A stretch of 42,556 bases of DNA from CAZQSL01 sp964595945 (GTDB lineage Bacteria; UBP15; UBA6099; JAJRTR01): NCBI GenBank assembly GCA_964595945.1, contig CAZQSL010000014.1:1-42556 (forward strand), in the 5' to 3' direction. The position numbers were made by a program, and so were the translations under genes. This document shows, piece by piece, positions 17,497-25,065 of this stretch. The notes under the pieces are model-generated. The model ran no database searches. It was not told the origin of the DNA and worked only from the letters and a program-made list of their open reading frames with translations. Each line of letters begins with the position of its first letter. Position 1 is the stretch's first letter.

Positions 17497-19965
17497 ATGA
17501 GAGACTACGATTTTCAGAGTTTTGAGGAGAAATGGCGTCAGTACTGGGAAGATGCCGGACTGCATACTTGCAAGGATGACGATCCGCGCCCGAAGTATTA
17601 CTGCCTTGACATGTTTCCGTATCCCTCCGGCTCAGGACTCCATGTCGGCCACTGGCGCGGTTATGTCCTTTCGGATGTGTGGAGCCGCTACAAGACACTT
17701 CAGGGCTATAAAGTCCTGCATCCCATGGGCTGGGACGCATTCGGCCTGCCCGCCGAAAACGATGCGATTAAAAAGAAAAAACACCCGCGCGTCAACACCG
17801 AGAAAAATATCGAAAACATAAAACGCCAGATCAGGCAGATCGGCGCCATGTATGACTGGTCGCGCGAAATCAACACGACCGATCCCGACTACTATCGCTG
17901 GACGCAGTGGATTTTCGTCAAAATGTTCGAGCAGGGACTCGCCTATAAAAAGGATATGCCCATCAACTGGTGTCCTTCGTGCAAAACCGGTCTTGCCAAC
18001 GAGGAAGTCGAGGGCGGCGTGTGCGAACGTTGCGGCTCCGTCGTCGAAAAACGCGGGCTCAATCAGTGGATGCTACGCATCACGAAATACGCCGACCGTC
18101 TGCTCGACGATCTCGATCAGCTCGAATGGCCCGAAAAAGTCAAAATCATGCAGCGCAACTGGATCGGCCGCAGCGAAGGCGGCGACATCGTTTTCACCGC
18201 AGTCGCCCCAGACGGCGCCGAAACCGATTTCACTGTATTCACCACCCGCCCCGACACGCTCTTCGGCGCAACTTATGTGGTCTTCGCTCCCGAGCATCCG
18301 CTCGTCGAAGCGCTCACTACCCCCGAACAGGCCGGCGAAGTCAAAGCCTATATCGAAGCTGCTGCCATTCAGAAAGACATCGACCGCGCAAGCGCCGACC
18401 GCACAAAGACAGGCGTCTTCACCGGCTCCTATGCCATCAATCCCGTAAACGGCGCAAAAGTGCCAATCTGGATCGCCGACTATGTCCTCATGGGCTATGG
18501 CACAGGCGCTATCATGGCCGTCCCTGCCCACGATGCACGCGATTTCGAATTCGCTACAAAATTCGGAATCCCCATCATCGAAGTGATCGCCAACGACGCA
18601 GCAGTCCGCAACCCCGACGGCACACTTGCCGAAGCCTTTGTCTGCGAAGGCACCATGATCAACAGCGGTCCCTTCACCGGACTCGACAACCAGACGGGCA
18701 AAGAAAAAATCGTTGCCACGCTCGCCGAAAAAGGACGCGGCAAAAAGGCCGTCAACTATAAAATCCGCGACTGGATTTTTTCGCGCCAGCGCTACTGGGG
18801 CGAACCCATCCCCATTGTCCACTGCCCCGCGTGCGGCTCTGTCGCCGTCCCCGTCGAGCAACTCCCCGTCCTGCTCCCCGAAGTCGAGTCATACGAACCC
18901 ACCGGCACCGGCGAATCACCGCTCGCCGCCATCTCCGATTGGGTCAATACCACCTGTCCCGCCTGTGGCGGCCCCGCCAAACGCGAAACCGACACCATGC
19001 CACAGTGGGCTGGCTCCTCATGGTATTTCCTCCGCTACGTCTCCACAAACTACCTTGGCAGTCCCTGCGACCCAGAACAGGTCAAACACTGGATGCCGGT
19101 CGACCAGTATGTCGGCGGCATCGAGCATGCCATTCTCCACCTCCTCTATGCCCGCTTCTTCACAAAATTCCTCTTTGACATCGGCGTCGTCCCCTTCACC
19201 GAACCCTTCACCCGCCTCTTCAATCAGGGCATGATCGTGCGCACCAGCGAAAAAACCGGCAAAGCCGAAAAAATGTCGAAATCCAAAGGCAACGTCGTCA
19301 GCCCCGACGAACTCACCAGCCGCTACGGCACCGACACCGTCCGCATGTACGAACTCTTCGTCGGACCGCCAGAAATCGACTCCGAATGGAACGACCGCGG
19401 CATTGAAGGCATATACCGATTCCTCAAACGCGCCTGGAAATGGGTTATCGAAACATTCGAAAAAGGTGCCGCCGAAGACTCGAAAGTCATCCTCACCCAG
19501 CGCCACATCCTCATCAAAAGCATCACCGACCGCCTCGAATCCTTCCGCTACAACACCATCATCAGCGCATTTATGGAATTCATAAACTTCGTCTCCGACC
19601 CCGCCAACGCCTCGGCAGCCACATCGACTGCCACGGCCCGCGACTTCCTCATCCTCATCGCACCCTTCGCCCCGCATTTCGCCGAAGAGCTCTGGAAAGA
19701 AACCGGCAACGAAGGCAATACGATCTTTGCCGCCGCATGGCCGAAATACGATCCAGCCCACATCGTCGCCGACACTGTAACCATTGTCGTGCAGGTCAAC
19801 GGCAAAGTGCGCGGCCGCTTCGACGCAGCTCCCGGCTCATCTAAAGATGAACTTCAGGCCGCTGCACTCGCCGACCCAAAAGTCGCCCCATACATTGCCG
19901 GCGCAGAAATCAAAAGCGTTGTCGTAGTCCCCGGTAAACTCGTCAGCATCGTAGCGAATAAATAG
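17497..19965 (+). CDS. leuS: Leucyl-tRNA synthetase
   Basis: Charges tRNA-Leu with leucine; its cognate tRNA-Leu(UAA) is also in this window. The HIGH motif appears as HVGH (residues 49-52, in PSGSGLHVGHWRGY) and the KMSKS loop as KMSKS at 592-596. The CP1 editing domain is present between them (FTTRPDTLFGATYVVFAPEHP, MGYGTGAIMAVPAHDARD). Two CxxC pairs form zinc-ribbon-like knuckles (CPSC...CERC, and CPAC...CPAC). The C-terminal anticodon and UNE regions end with VQVNGKVRGRF, for 822 residues in all. I start at ATG 17497, with GGA 9 bases upstream; in-frame TTG 17479 and ATG 17488 are less likely. Bacterial type, single chain. Confidence 0.98.
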   Translation: MRDYDFQSFEEKWRQYWEDAGLHTCKDDDPRPKYYCLDMFPYPSGSGLHVGHWRGYVLSDVWSRYKTLQGYKVLHPMGWDAFGLPAENDAIKKKKHPRVNTEKNIENIKRQIRQIGAMYDWSREINTTDPDYYRWTQWIFVKMFEQGLAYKKDMPINWCPSCKTGLANEEVEGGVCERCGSVVEKRGLNQWMLRITKYADRLLDDLDQLEWPEKVKIMQRNWIGRSEGGDIVFTAVAPDGAETDFTVFTTRPDTLFGATYVVFAPEHPLVEALTTPEQAGEVKAYIEAAAIQKDIDRASADRTKTGVFTGSYAINPVNGAKVPIWIADYVLMGYGTGAIMAVPAHDARDFEFATKFGIPIIEVIANDAAVRNPDGTLAEAFVCEGTMINSGPFTGLDNQTGKEKIVATLAEKGRGKKAVNYKIRDWIFSRQRYWGEPIPIVHCPACGSVAVPVEQLPVLLPEVESYEPTGTGESPLAAISDWVNTTCPACGGPAKRETDTMPQWAGSSWYFLRYVSTNYLGSPCDPEQVKHWMPVDQYVGGIEHAILHLLYARFFTKFLFDIGVVPFTEPFTRLFNQGMIVRTSEKTGKAEKMSKSKGNVVSPDELTSRYGTDTVRMYELFVGPPEIDSEWNDRGIEGIYRFLKRAWKWVIETFEKGAAEDSKVILTQRHILIKSITDRLESFRYNTIISAFMEFINFVSDPANASAATSTATARDFLILIAPFAPHFAEELWKETGNEGNTIFAAAWPKYDPAHIVADTVTIVVQVNGKVRGRFDAAPGSSKDELQAAALADPKVAPYIAGAEIKSVVVVPGKLVSIVANK

Positions 19966-20336
19966 ATATTTCTGATTATACGGAAAATCATTTATATTTT
20001 CCTGACGGGAATTGCTATTGTTATTGAAGCCTCCCGGGAAATAACTGCTATAGTGAAAACATATCCGTATTATCCGCGTAATCCGTGTCAGAAAATCTTT
20101 ATCATTTTCCGATGCTACGCAAGATCATCTCGACAGACCATGACCATACATAGGGAATTTATATTGATATTCAGTATAACGCCTCATTTGCTCATCCATG
20201 GGATTCGCGCTTGAGTTTAGCCGCCAACAAACAGAGGCCCCCTTCAAAGAAAGGGGGCCTCCGCGAGCAATACATATTGATGCCAGTAATATCATGTGAA
20301 ATTTCCACATGGGAACTGGCTTGTCGTGACAGGTGA
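19966..20336. other. Intergenic region between convergent leuS and aldolase genes
   Basis: 371 bases. Only a weak 7-bp hairpin (19982-19988 with 19996-20002) follows leuS, without a T run. The strong hairpin at 20234-20261 is described separately. No gene or repeat copy is recognisable in the remainder. Confidence 0.6.
20234..20261 (-). terminator. Hairpin terminator downstream of the aldolase gene
   Basis: gaggccccctt (20234-20244) pairs perfectly with aagggggcctc (20251-20261), an 11-bp GC-rich stem with a 6-base loop. On the minus strand it is followed by a T-rich stretch (TGTTTGTTGG), about 75 bases after the aldolase stop. Confidence 0.6.
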
Positions 20337-21719
20337 TCAGAAGTTGGCCGGTTTTGGCATTTTGACTCTGACGGGTTTCACGAATTTGTTGATGAGGTCG
20401 ACAGTGTCGACGGCATTGAGTTTGCGGAAGATGAATTCGAGGTGTCTGGAGACATCGGCTTTGAGAGCGTTGCGGGTGGCTTCGGGGAGTGAGTGGACTT
20501 CCGTTTTGAATACGCCCCATGCTTTTTTGCGGAGTTTCTGGTAGAACTGGCCGTCTGACATTCCGGGTTTCTGTTCGTTGCCTATATCGGTTTTCATCCA
20601 TTTGTACATGGCTTCGAGGAGGTCTGGCGGGAAGTTGGGAGAGTCCATAATTGTATTTTGGAAGCCTGTCGCGAGGTGGACTTCGATGGTTTCGGTTTTG
20701 GGGAATTTGTCGAATGCTTCGTCGGGAAGTGTTGATGCGCCGTGCTGGACTGCGCCGCCGGCTTTGTATTTTGTGATGGCGACTTCTGAGAGTTTTGCGA
20801 GGGTGTCGAAGTCGAGTTTGACTTCGGCGATGGAGCCGTCTTCGAGGACGACGCCGCCGTGTGAAGAGCCGGTGTTGACGCTGATTTTGCTGAGGCCGAC
20901 AAGTGAGGGGTCGTTGAGGGTTTTGATGAATCCGTCCATGTATGCTTCGAGTTCTTCGACGGTGGAGTTGCTTTCGCCGATTTCGCCGATTTCGCCGCCG
21001 ATGGAAACTGTGACGCCTGCCGGCTCTATCGAGCGGATGTATCTGGTGAGTTCCGCGCTTGCTTCGTAATTGTTTTTCTGCTGAAGGTCGACAGTGGGCT
21101 GGCTGAGGTCGACGAGCGTGGATGAATCGCAGTCGATGTTGTAGTAGAAATTGTCGATGCATTCTTTGACGAAAGCTTTGAGTGCGGCCAGTTCGGCTTC
21201 GGGATTTTCCTTGTATTTTTTAGCGTTGAATTGGGAGTGGTCGGCCTGTATGAAGACCGGGCCGCGGTAACCTGTGGCGATGGCGGCCGCGAGGAGGCTG
21301 GGGGTGAATTCGGCGGGGGTTTTTTTGCAGTAGCCTGATTCGCTTTTGGCGATTTCGAAGATTACTGCGTTGTTGTTGAGTTTCTTCGATACTTCGAAGA
21401 TCGCGGATGCGAAATCGAATGAAAAACCGCGAACGTTGATGGCGGGGACGGTGATGCCAGAGAATTCGCCGCGACCTCTTGCGAAGTAGAAGTCATTGAT
21501 GGAGGCGGGGATGGCGCCGAGGCTTTGCGCCGCTTCGATGATGAGCCAGCGGGCAGCGTTTTTGACGTCTTCGTTTTCTGCCAGTACCGCGTTGTCGTCG
21601 AGAGTTCGGATTTCCGCCTTGAGTTTTGCCTCGTCAAGCACTTTTACGTCATCGCCGTTTACTTCGATCATGCCGGCAATGAAATCTTTCAGTTCGCTGG
21701 TGTTGCTGAACAGTTTCAT
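20337..21719 (-). CDS. Class II (metal-dependent) ketose-bisphosphate aldolase, long form
   Basis: 460 residues. Class II aldolases cleave fructose 1,6-bisphosphate (or tagatose bisphosphate) using Zn2+. Visible motifs are FIQADHSQFN with Asp160-His161 (catalytic Asp and a Zn ligand), the acidic GGEIGEIGESN (241-251), VNTGSSHGG with His287, and the phosphate-binding AVQHGAST region. The protein is about 100 residues longer than common FbaA proteins: it has an extra N-terminal segment (about 1-80) and a C-terminal helical extension (about 350-460) rich in Lys and Arg. Fructose-bisphosphate aldolase is the most likely role, but a related aldolase cannot be excluded. The ATG is preceded by GAGAGGTGA. 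It is monocistronic, with its own promoter and terminator. Confidence 0.85.
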   Translation of the reverse strand: MKLFSNTSELKDFIAGMIEVNGDDVKVLDEAKLKAEIRTLDDNAVLAENEDVKNAARWLIIEAAQSLGAIPASINDFYFARGRGEFSGITVPAINVRGFSFDFASAIFEVSKKLNNNAVIFEIAKSESGYCKKTPAEFTPSLLAAAIATGYRGPVFIQADHSQFNAKKYKENPEAELAALKAFVKECIDNFYYNIDCDSSTLVDLSQPTVDLQQKNNYEASAELTRYIRSIEPAGVTVSIGGEIGEIGESNSTVEELEAYMDGFIKTLNDPSLVGLSKISVNTGSSHGGVVLEDGSIAEVKLDFDTLAKLSEVAITKYKAGGAVQHGASTLPDEAFDKFPKTETIEVHLATGFQNTIMDSPNFPPDLLEAMYKWMKTDIGNEQKPGMSDGQFYQKLRKKAWGVFKTEVHSLPEATRNALKADVSRHLEFIFRKLNAVDTVDLINKFVKPVRVKMPKPANF

Positions 21720-21766
21720 TTAGGTCACCTCTCTGGTCATTATGTTGCGAATCCTGCTTCCTGCTC

Positions 21767-21795
21767 ATTGTAGTTAAATAGTCTTGACTATTCAA
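21767..21795 (-). promoter_or_regulatory. Promoter of the aldolase gene
   Basis: On the minus strand TTGAAT (21790-21795) and TACAAT (21767-21772) are exactly 17 bases apart, about 47 bases upstream of the ATG. Confidence 0.55.
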
Positions 21796-21796
21796 C
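21773..21796. promoter_or_regulatory. Palindrome in the aldolase promoter, candidate operator
   Basis: aatagtc and gactatt form a perfect palindrome with a 2-base centre (21777-21792), extending to gtt/aac outside one mismatch (21773-21796). It fills the spacer and overlaps the -35, the usual place for a repressor site. The regulator is unknown. Confidence 0.45.
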
Positions 21797-22040
21797 AATT
21801 CATTGAAATATGGTGGTGAATACGGAGTGGATTAAAGTATTTTTTCGCGTATTTTAGCGAGTTCCCATTTGTGTTCTATCACTATACATTTTCATGCAGA
21901 ATCCGGGGGCGGAATTTACGAGAGCGGGATTTTGCTTATTGTTGTCCTGATCGGGCCGGAAACTCGGAAGCTAATGCCGTATCTGGCTATGTGGTTGATC
22001 AGATCGGGGTTCGGTATTGGCAGGTCCATATTGCCCAAAT

Positions 22041-22067
22041 AAAAAAAAGCCACCTTCCCTGGTGGCT
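22041..22067 (-). terminator. Intrinsic terminator downstream of aroB
   Basis: On the minus strand agccacc/ggtggct (22067-22061 with 22054-22048) is a 7-bp GC-rich stem with a six-base loop, followed by eight T residues (22048-22041). It lies about 120 bases after the aroB stop. Confidence 0.85.
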
Positions 22068-22110
22068 CTTACAAGGAGGAGTTGCTGTGGCTAGCAGCAA
22101 CCATGTCAAT
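22041..22110 (-). ncRNA. Possible anti-Shine-Dalgarno small RNA or structured aroB 3' UTR
   Basis: Read on the minus strand there is a 7-bp hairpin (GTTGCTG/CAGCAAC, 22101-22081), a single-stranded linker containing CTCCTCCTTG (22080-22071), and then the intrinsic terminator. The linker is complementary to a perfect ribosome-binding site, a layout used by several known regulatory RNAs that mask ribosome sites. A TATAAG box (about 22117-22112) lies just upstream but without a good -35. It may be an independent RNA or one released from the aroB transcript. This is an inference from layout only. Confidence 0.35.
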
Positions 22111-22185
22111 CACTTATAGAATCGGCAGGATGGTGATATTACTTAACAAGCGGCGAAAAAGAAAAAGTGAGAGTCTGGCCCGGGG

Positions 22186-23295
22186 TTATGAGGCGGTGTT
22201 GTCTGTGATGATGTGCGCGATCATTTCGGGTGTGGCCGCAGAGGTAAGTGAGGCCGCGCCGATTTTTTCGAGTACGGCGAATCTCAGGACGCCGGAGCTT
22301 GTTTTTTTGTCCCGGTACATGAAGGTGATGAGTGTCTCGGGTGTGGCTCCGGTGATAGTGGTGGGCAGGCCCGCGAGCGAGACGATGGATGTGACGAGCG
22401 CGGCGTCGGCGGATGAGAGCATGCCGAGACGCCGTGACAGATCGGCCGCGCATACCATGCCGATGGCGACTGCTTCGCCGTGGCGGTAGCGTCCATAGCC
22501 GCAGGCGGCCTCCAGTGCGTGGGCGAACGTGTGTCCGAAGTTGAGGATCGCGCGCCGGCCGGTTGTCTCGCGTTCGTCCTGCGCGACCACGAGGGCCTTG
22601 AGTTCGCACGAACGTCTTATCGCGGCGATCACGTCGGCCGGCGTCATCGCGGGGCCGTTCGCAGAGAGTGATTTGTGAAGAAAATCCGCAAAATCAGCAT
22701 CGAGGATAAACCCGTATTTGATTACTTCCGACATACCGGCACGGAATTCGCGTGGCGGCAGCGTGGCAAGGAAATCCGTGGAAATCAGTACTGCCGATGG
22801 CTGGTGGAAACACCCGAGCAGGTTTTTGCCTTCCGGCAGATCGACGGCGGTTTTGCCGCCGACACTCGAATCAACGGCTGCGAGCAGTGTGGTCGGTAGC
22901 TGAATGACCGGCACGCCGCGCCTGTATGTGGCAGCCGCGAAGCCAGCCATATCGCCCACCACGCCGCCCCCGAGGGCAATGACTACCGTGTCGCGCGCAT
23001 CGGCTGCCGCTGCGAGGTACCGGATGATTTTCAGATAGTTGGCGGCAGTTTTCGAGCGTTCGCCGGCTGGCAGTATGAACGTGTCATAATTCATCTCCGC
23101 ACCGGACAGGACGGCCTCGACTGTGGAAAGATGCAGCCGCGCGACGGTCGCGTCAGTCACTATGACAGGCCGCGCGCTGGGCGAAATCGCCGAGATGGCT
23201 CCGGGCAGCAGCGGCGTGGTGTCTGCCCCGATATATATTGGATAGCGTGATCCCGACGGGAGGTCGACTTCGATGGTTGTGTGTGTGTGTGGCAT
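22186..23295 (-). CDS. aroB: 3-dehydroquinate synthase
   Basis: Second step of the shikimate pathway: converts DAHP to 3-dehydroquinate using NAD+ and a divalent metal. The NAD-binding GGGVVGDMAGFAAATY (109-124) and the PTTLLAAVDSSVGGKT phosphate loop (134-149) are present. The metal ligands Glu190 (MSEVIKYG), His255 (LNFGHTFAHALE) and His272 (RHGEAVAIGM) are also intact. The start is ATG 23293-23295, with AGGAG six bases upstream, giving 369 residues. The frame is open for a further 48 codons upstream, but that part overlaps the dispersed repeat and the ribosome site, so it is not used. It is not grouped with other aro genes; rnpB lies upstream on the same strand. Confidence 0.97.
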   Translation of the reverse strand: MPHTHTTIEVDLPSGSRYPIYIGADTTPLLPGAISAISPSARPVIVTDATVARLHLSTVEAVLSGAEMNYDTFILPAGERSKTAANYLKIIRYLAAAADARDTVVIALGGGVVGDMAGFAAATYRRGVPVIQLPTTLLAAVDSSVGGKTAVDLPEGKNLLGCFHQPSAVLISTDFLATLPPREFRAGMSEVIKYGFILDADFADFLHKSLSANGPAMTPADVIAAIRRSCELKALVVAQDERETTGRRAILNFGHTFAHALEAACGYGRYRHGEAVAIGMVCAADLSRRLGMLSSADAALVTSIVSLAGLPTTITGATPETLITFMYRDKKTSSGVLRFAVLEKIGAASLTSAATPEMIAHIITDNTAS

Positions 23296-23337
23296 TGCGG
23301 CTCCTGAAAATGCGATAAAATTTGAACTCAAATGCGG

Positions 23338-23503
23338 CAATAGAAAATAGAGATTGCCGCGTTTGGCAGTAGCGATAAGGGCGAACTGCCGTGTTGCCGG
23401 AAGCACTGTTGTTGTTAGCGTATGCCGAAAACAGATCACTGCAAGAATGCTCCTTGCGCCTTGCGTTTCATCCTTTCTTGCGACTGCTATCCCCGAATTC
23501 TAT
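23338..23503 (+). repeat. 165-base dispersed repeat, copy B
   Basis: Full-length match to copy A (13454-13618), with scattered differences and small indels. It starts caatagaa and ends ttctattg just past 23503, giving 8-base terminal inverted repeats. It lies 42 bases upstream of the aroB start and ends more than 240 bases before the rnpB terminator. The flanking bases at 23548-23585 also resemble 13246-13280 (gcacct, cccaa, tatg blocks), so the homology may extend beyond the core. Confidence 0.75.
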
Positions 23504-23748
23504 TGAGAACTTGGGGTGGATATATCCGCTGAAAAAACTTAATCGAGAATAAGGGGGCTTCGCACCTTTTCCCAACAGCTTTATATGCTTAATTTCCAGA
23601 AATATCAATTGAGAAGTGTTATGTGATGTGTGAAAACGTGTCAGCATTGCATTGCAGGGGATCAGCCAGGATTATTCCGGGACGAAGGCAGCGGAATGTG
23701 CGGGTTGGAAAGGAAATTCAGAAAAAGTCTCTCGCTCCCAAACAGGAA

Positions 23749-23776
23749 GAGACCCCGGAGGTGAGTCCGGGGTCTC
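23749..23776 (-). terminator. Hairpin at the 3' end of rnpB
   Basis: gagaccccgga (23749-23759) pairs perfectly with tccggggtctc (23766-23776): an 11-bp stem and a 6-base loop. On the minus strand it begins 10 bases after the mature RNase P RNA end and is followed by TTCCTGTTTG, a moderate U tract. Confidence 0.7.
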
Positions 23777-23785
23777 CATCGCGTT

Positions 23786-24191
23786 GGGGAGAGTGTTCCT
23801 GTAAGCGGGATTCTGTCGAGGATGATCATTTATCTGGGGGTCATGTTGCCATGACCCTCACGCGAACCACCCGGGACTGCCGTGTCTCCGTTGCGAGGAG
23901 TCGCGGCGCTTCGGCCGAGTTCAGAGCCGAAGCCTTGGCGGGCAACCTCTCAGTCCCTGTTTGTTCTTGCACCGGGTAGGGTTTGCCGGGCCGGCGTGTC
24001 ACCACGCCGCCGGTGCGCTCTTACCGCACCATTTCAACCTTGCCTGTGCCTTGCGGCCATCGGCGGTATCTTTCTGCTGCACTTTCCGTGGGGTCGCCCC
24101 CCCTGGCTGTTGGCCAGTACCCAGCCCTGCGGTGTCCCGACTTTCCTCAGGCGTCCCGGGAGACGCCCGCGACCATCCGGATCACTCTTCC
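23786..24191 (-). ncRNA. rnpB: RNase P RNA, bacterial class A
   Basis: Catalytic RNA that removes 5' leaders from pre-tRNAs. Diagnostic conserved blocks on the minus strand are GAGGAAAGTC (24148-24139), GGTAAGAGCGCACC (24025-24012), GGCAAACCC followed by GCAAG, and ACAGAATCCCGCTTA (23816-23802). The 5' GAGTG and 3' CACTC close helix P1, giving about 406 bases. The GCGGCGTGGTGACACGCC arm and the paired GGGTCATGG/CATGACCC arm are standard helices. A near-consensus promoter lies directly upstream and a hairpin downstream, so it is an independent transcription unit. Confidence 0.97.
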
Positions 24192-24198
24192 TGTGGCT

Positions 24199-24227
24199 AT
24201 TATATTGGATACATACACAGGTGTCAA
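24199..24227 (-). promoter_or_regulatory. Near-perfect sigma-70 promoter of rnpB
   Basis: On the minus strand TTGACA (24222-24227) and TATAAT (24199-24204), both exact consensus, are separated by 17 bases. The mature RNA start lies 8 bases after the -10, which independently supports the rnpB 5' end. Confidence 0.92.
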
Positions 24228-24465
24228 AAAGTAGGTATCGCCATGACCTCAGGCTACGGGAAATGATTCTTTGGATGACGTGGTGTTGAATCCCCGCCTG
24301 GAGACGTTATGATAAAACAGATGTACAGTCGCCAGAGACGTGCGAGTATCGCTGGCGTGTTATTATGCGGGCGAATTGCGTTTTGGCAATTGAGCCATAT
24401 ACCAGCCGGAAACGGGAAAGGGGGCAGGCAGAGAAAAAAGTAGCTGAAAAGCTCATGGCGAACTC
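24228..24465. other. Spacer between divergent rnpB and cvpA-metK promoters
   Basis: 238 bases, without a convincing gene. An in-frame upstream extension of the CvpA-like gene crosses part of it but lies before the promoter at 24466, so it is not translated with that gene. A minor hairpin (attgc/gcaat near 24376-24392) is the only structure noticed. Confidence 0.5.
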
Positions 24466-24495
24466 TTGTACCTTATCATGGGGATGTGTTAGAAT
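24466..24495 (+). promoter_or_regulatory. Promoter of the cvpA-like-metK operon
   Basis: TTGTAC (24466-24471) and TAGAAT (24490-24495) are 18 bases apart. The predicted transcript start is about 20 bases before the AGGAGG-preceded ATG at 24524, which favours that start over earlier in-frame codons. Confidence 0.5.
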
Positions 24496-24523
24496 GAACC
24501 ATCCTACAATTCAGGAGGCTGTC

Positions 24524-24994
24524 ATGGGACAAGCTGAAATGCTGGGGATGGGAATAATACTGGCGATGGCAGTAGCGGGATGGTTCCTCGGGACAGTCCG
24601 GTCACTGTCGGCATTTATCGGTATCATGGTCGCGTCATCGGTCACGCAGAAGATGCTGCTTGCGGAAGTACTGCCGCCGCAGGGTAATTTTGTCATCACG
24701 TTTGCCGGCATAGCGATAGCGTTTCTGGTCGGCGGCATATTACTCTACGGAGCCACGAGGATGGAGCCCATAGCGTCGATGGAAGGCGTGTTCGGCACGT
24801 TGCTCGGCGCGGCATTCGGATGGGGCATAGCGAGATTTATATTCATTGTATTCGCTTTCTATCATCCAGGCACTCCGATCGCCAATGAAATCATTGCAGG
24901 CGGCACTTTTGCCGCCGACATCTACAATGTATCGCCCTGGCAGTGGGTCATGGGGTCCGCGTCGAGCATAAGAGGCGGCACAAAAGGACTCTGA
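24524..24994 (+). CDS. CvpA-like small inner-membrane protein
   Basis: 156 residues from ATG 24524 (AGGAGG five to six bases upstream). Four hydrophobic segments are visible: about 6-25, 28-44, 56-76 and 90-112. The pattern of a glycine-containing early helix, a short loop, then VITFAGIAIAFLVGGILLYG and GVFGTLLGAAFGWGIARFIF resembles the CvpA (colicin V production) family, whose molecular function is poorly known and has been linked to envelope stress. The similarity is to fold pattern rather than to a strong motif. It is the first gene of an apparent two-gene unit with metK, 71 bases downstream. Confidence 0.6.
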   Translation: MGQAEMLGMGIILAMAVAGWFLGTVRSLSAFIGIMVASSVTQKMLLAEVLPPQGNFVITFAGIAIAFLVGGILLYGATRMEPIASMEGVFGTLLGAAFGWGIARFIFIVFAFYHPGTPIANEIIAGGTFAADIYNVSPWQWVMGSASSIRGGTKGL

Positions 24995-25065
24995 GAGGAC
25001 AGTGTGCAATCCGCGGCGACAATGGCCGTGACTCGTCTGAAAAATCAAGTTGGGAGAATACCATA

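Noticed and set aside
18073..18861. Long minus-strand frame of 262 codons
   Set aside because: It lies entirely antisense to leuS, has no ribosome site and shows composition typical of a shadow frame (Asp/Gly/Val-rich).
20125..21162. Long minus-strand frame of 345 codons rich in Arg, His and Gln
   Set aside because: It is a shifted frame of the aldolase gene, and the composition is that of a shadow frame.
21940..22035. A stretch resembling part of 5S rRNA (cctgatc, gccg, then actcggaagctaa on the plus strand)
   Set aside because: The closing helix I partners and the conserved downstream block of 5S rRNA are missing, and the flanks do not pair. The similarity is limited to about 25 bases and may be chance or a decayed fragment.
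22071..22119. Ten-codon frame starting GTG 22087 with a perfect AAGGAGGA ribosome site on the plus strand
   Set aside because: No plus-strand gene follows it for nearly 1.5 kb and aroB occupies the opposite strand. The motif is better explained as the complement of the C-rich linker of a minus-strand RNA structure.
22186..23439. Longer aroB start 48 codons upstream
   Set aside because: The extension overlaps the dispersed repeat and skips an AGGAG-preceded ATG at 23293-23295 that gives the family's normal length.
24995..25065. metK leader examined for a SAM riboswitch
   Set aside because: Only 71 bases are available and none of the conserved SAM riboswitch blocks or a terminator hairpin is visible.
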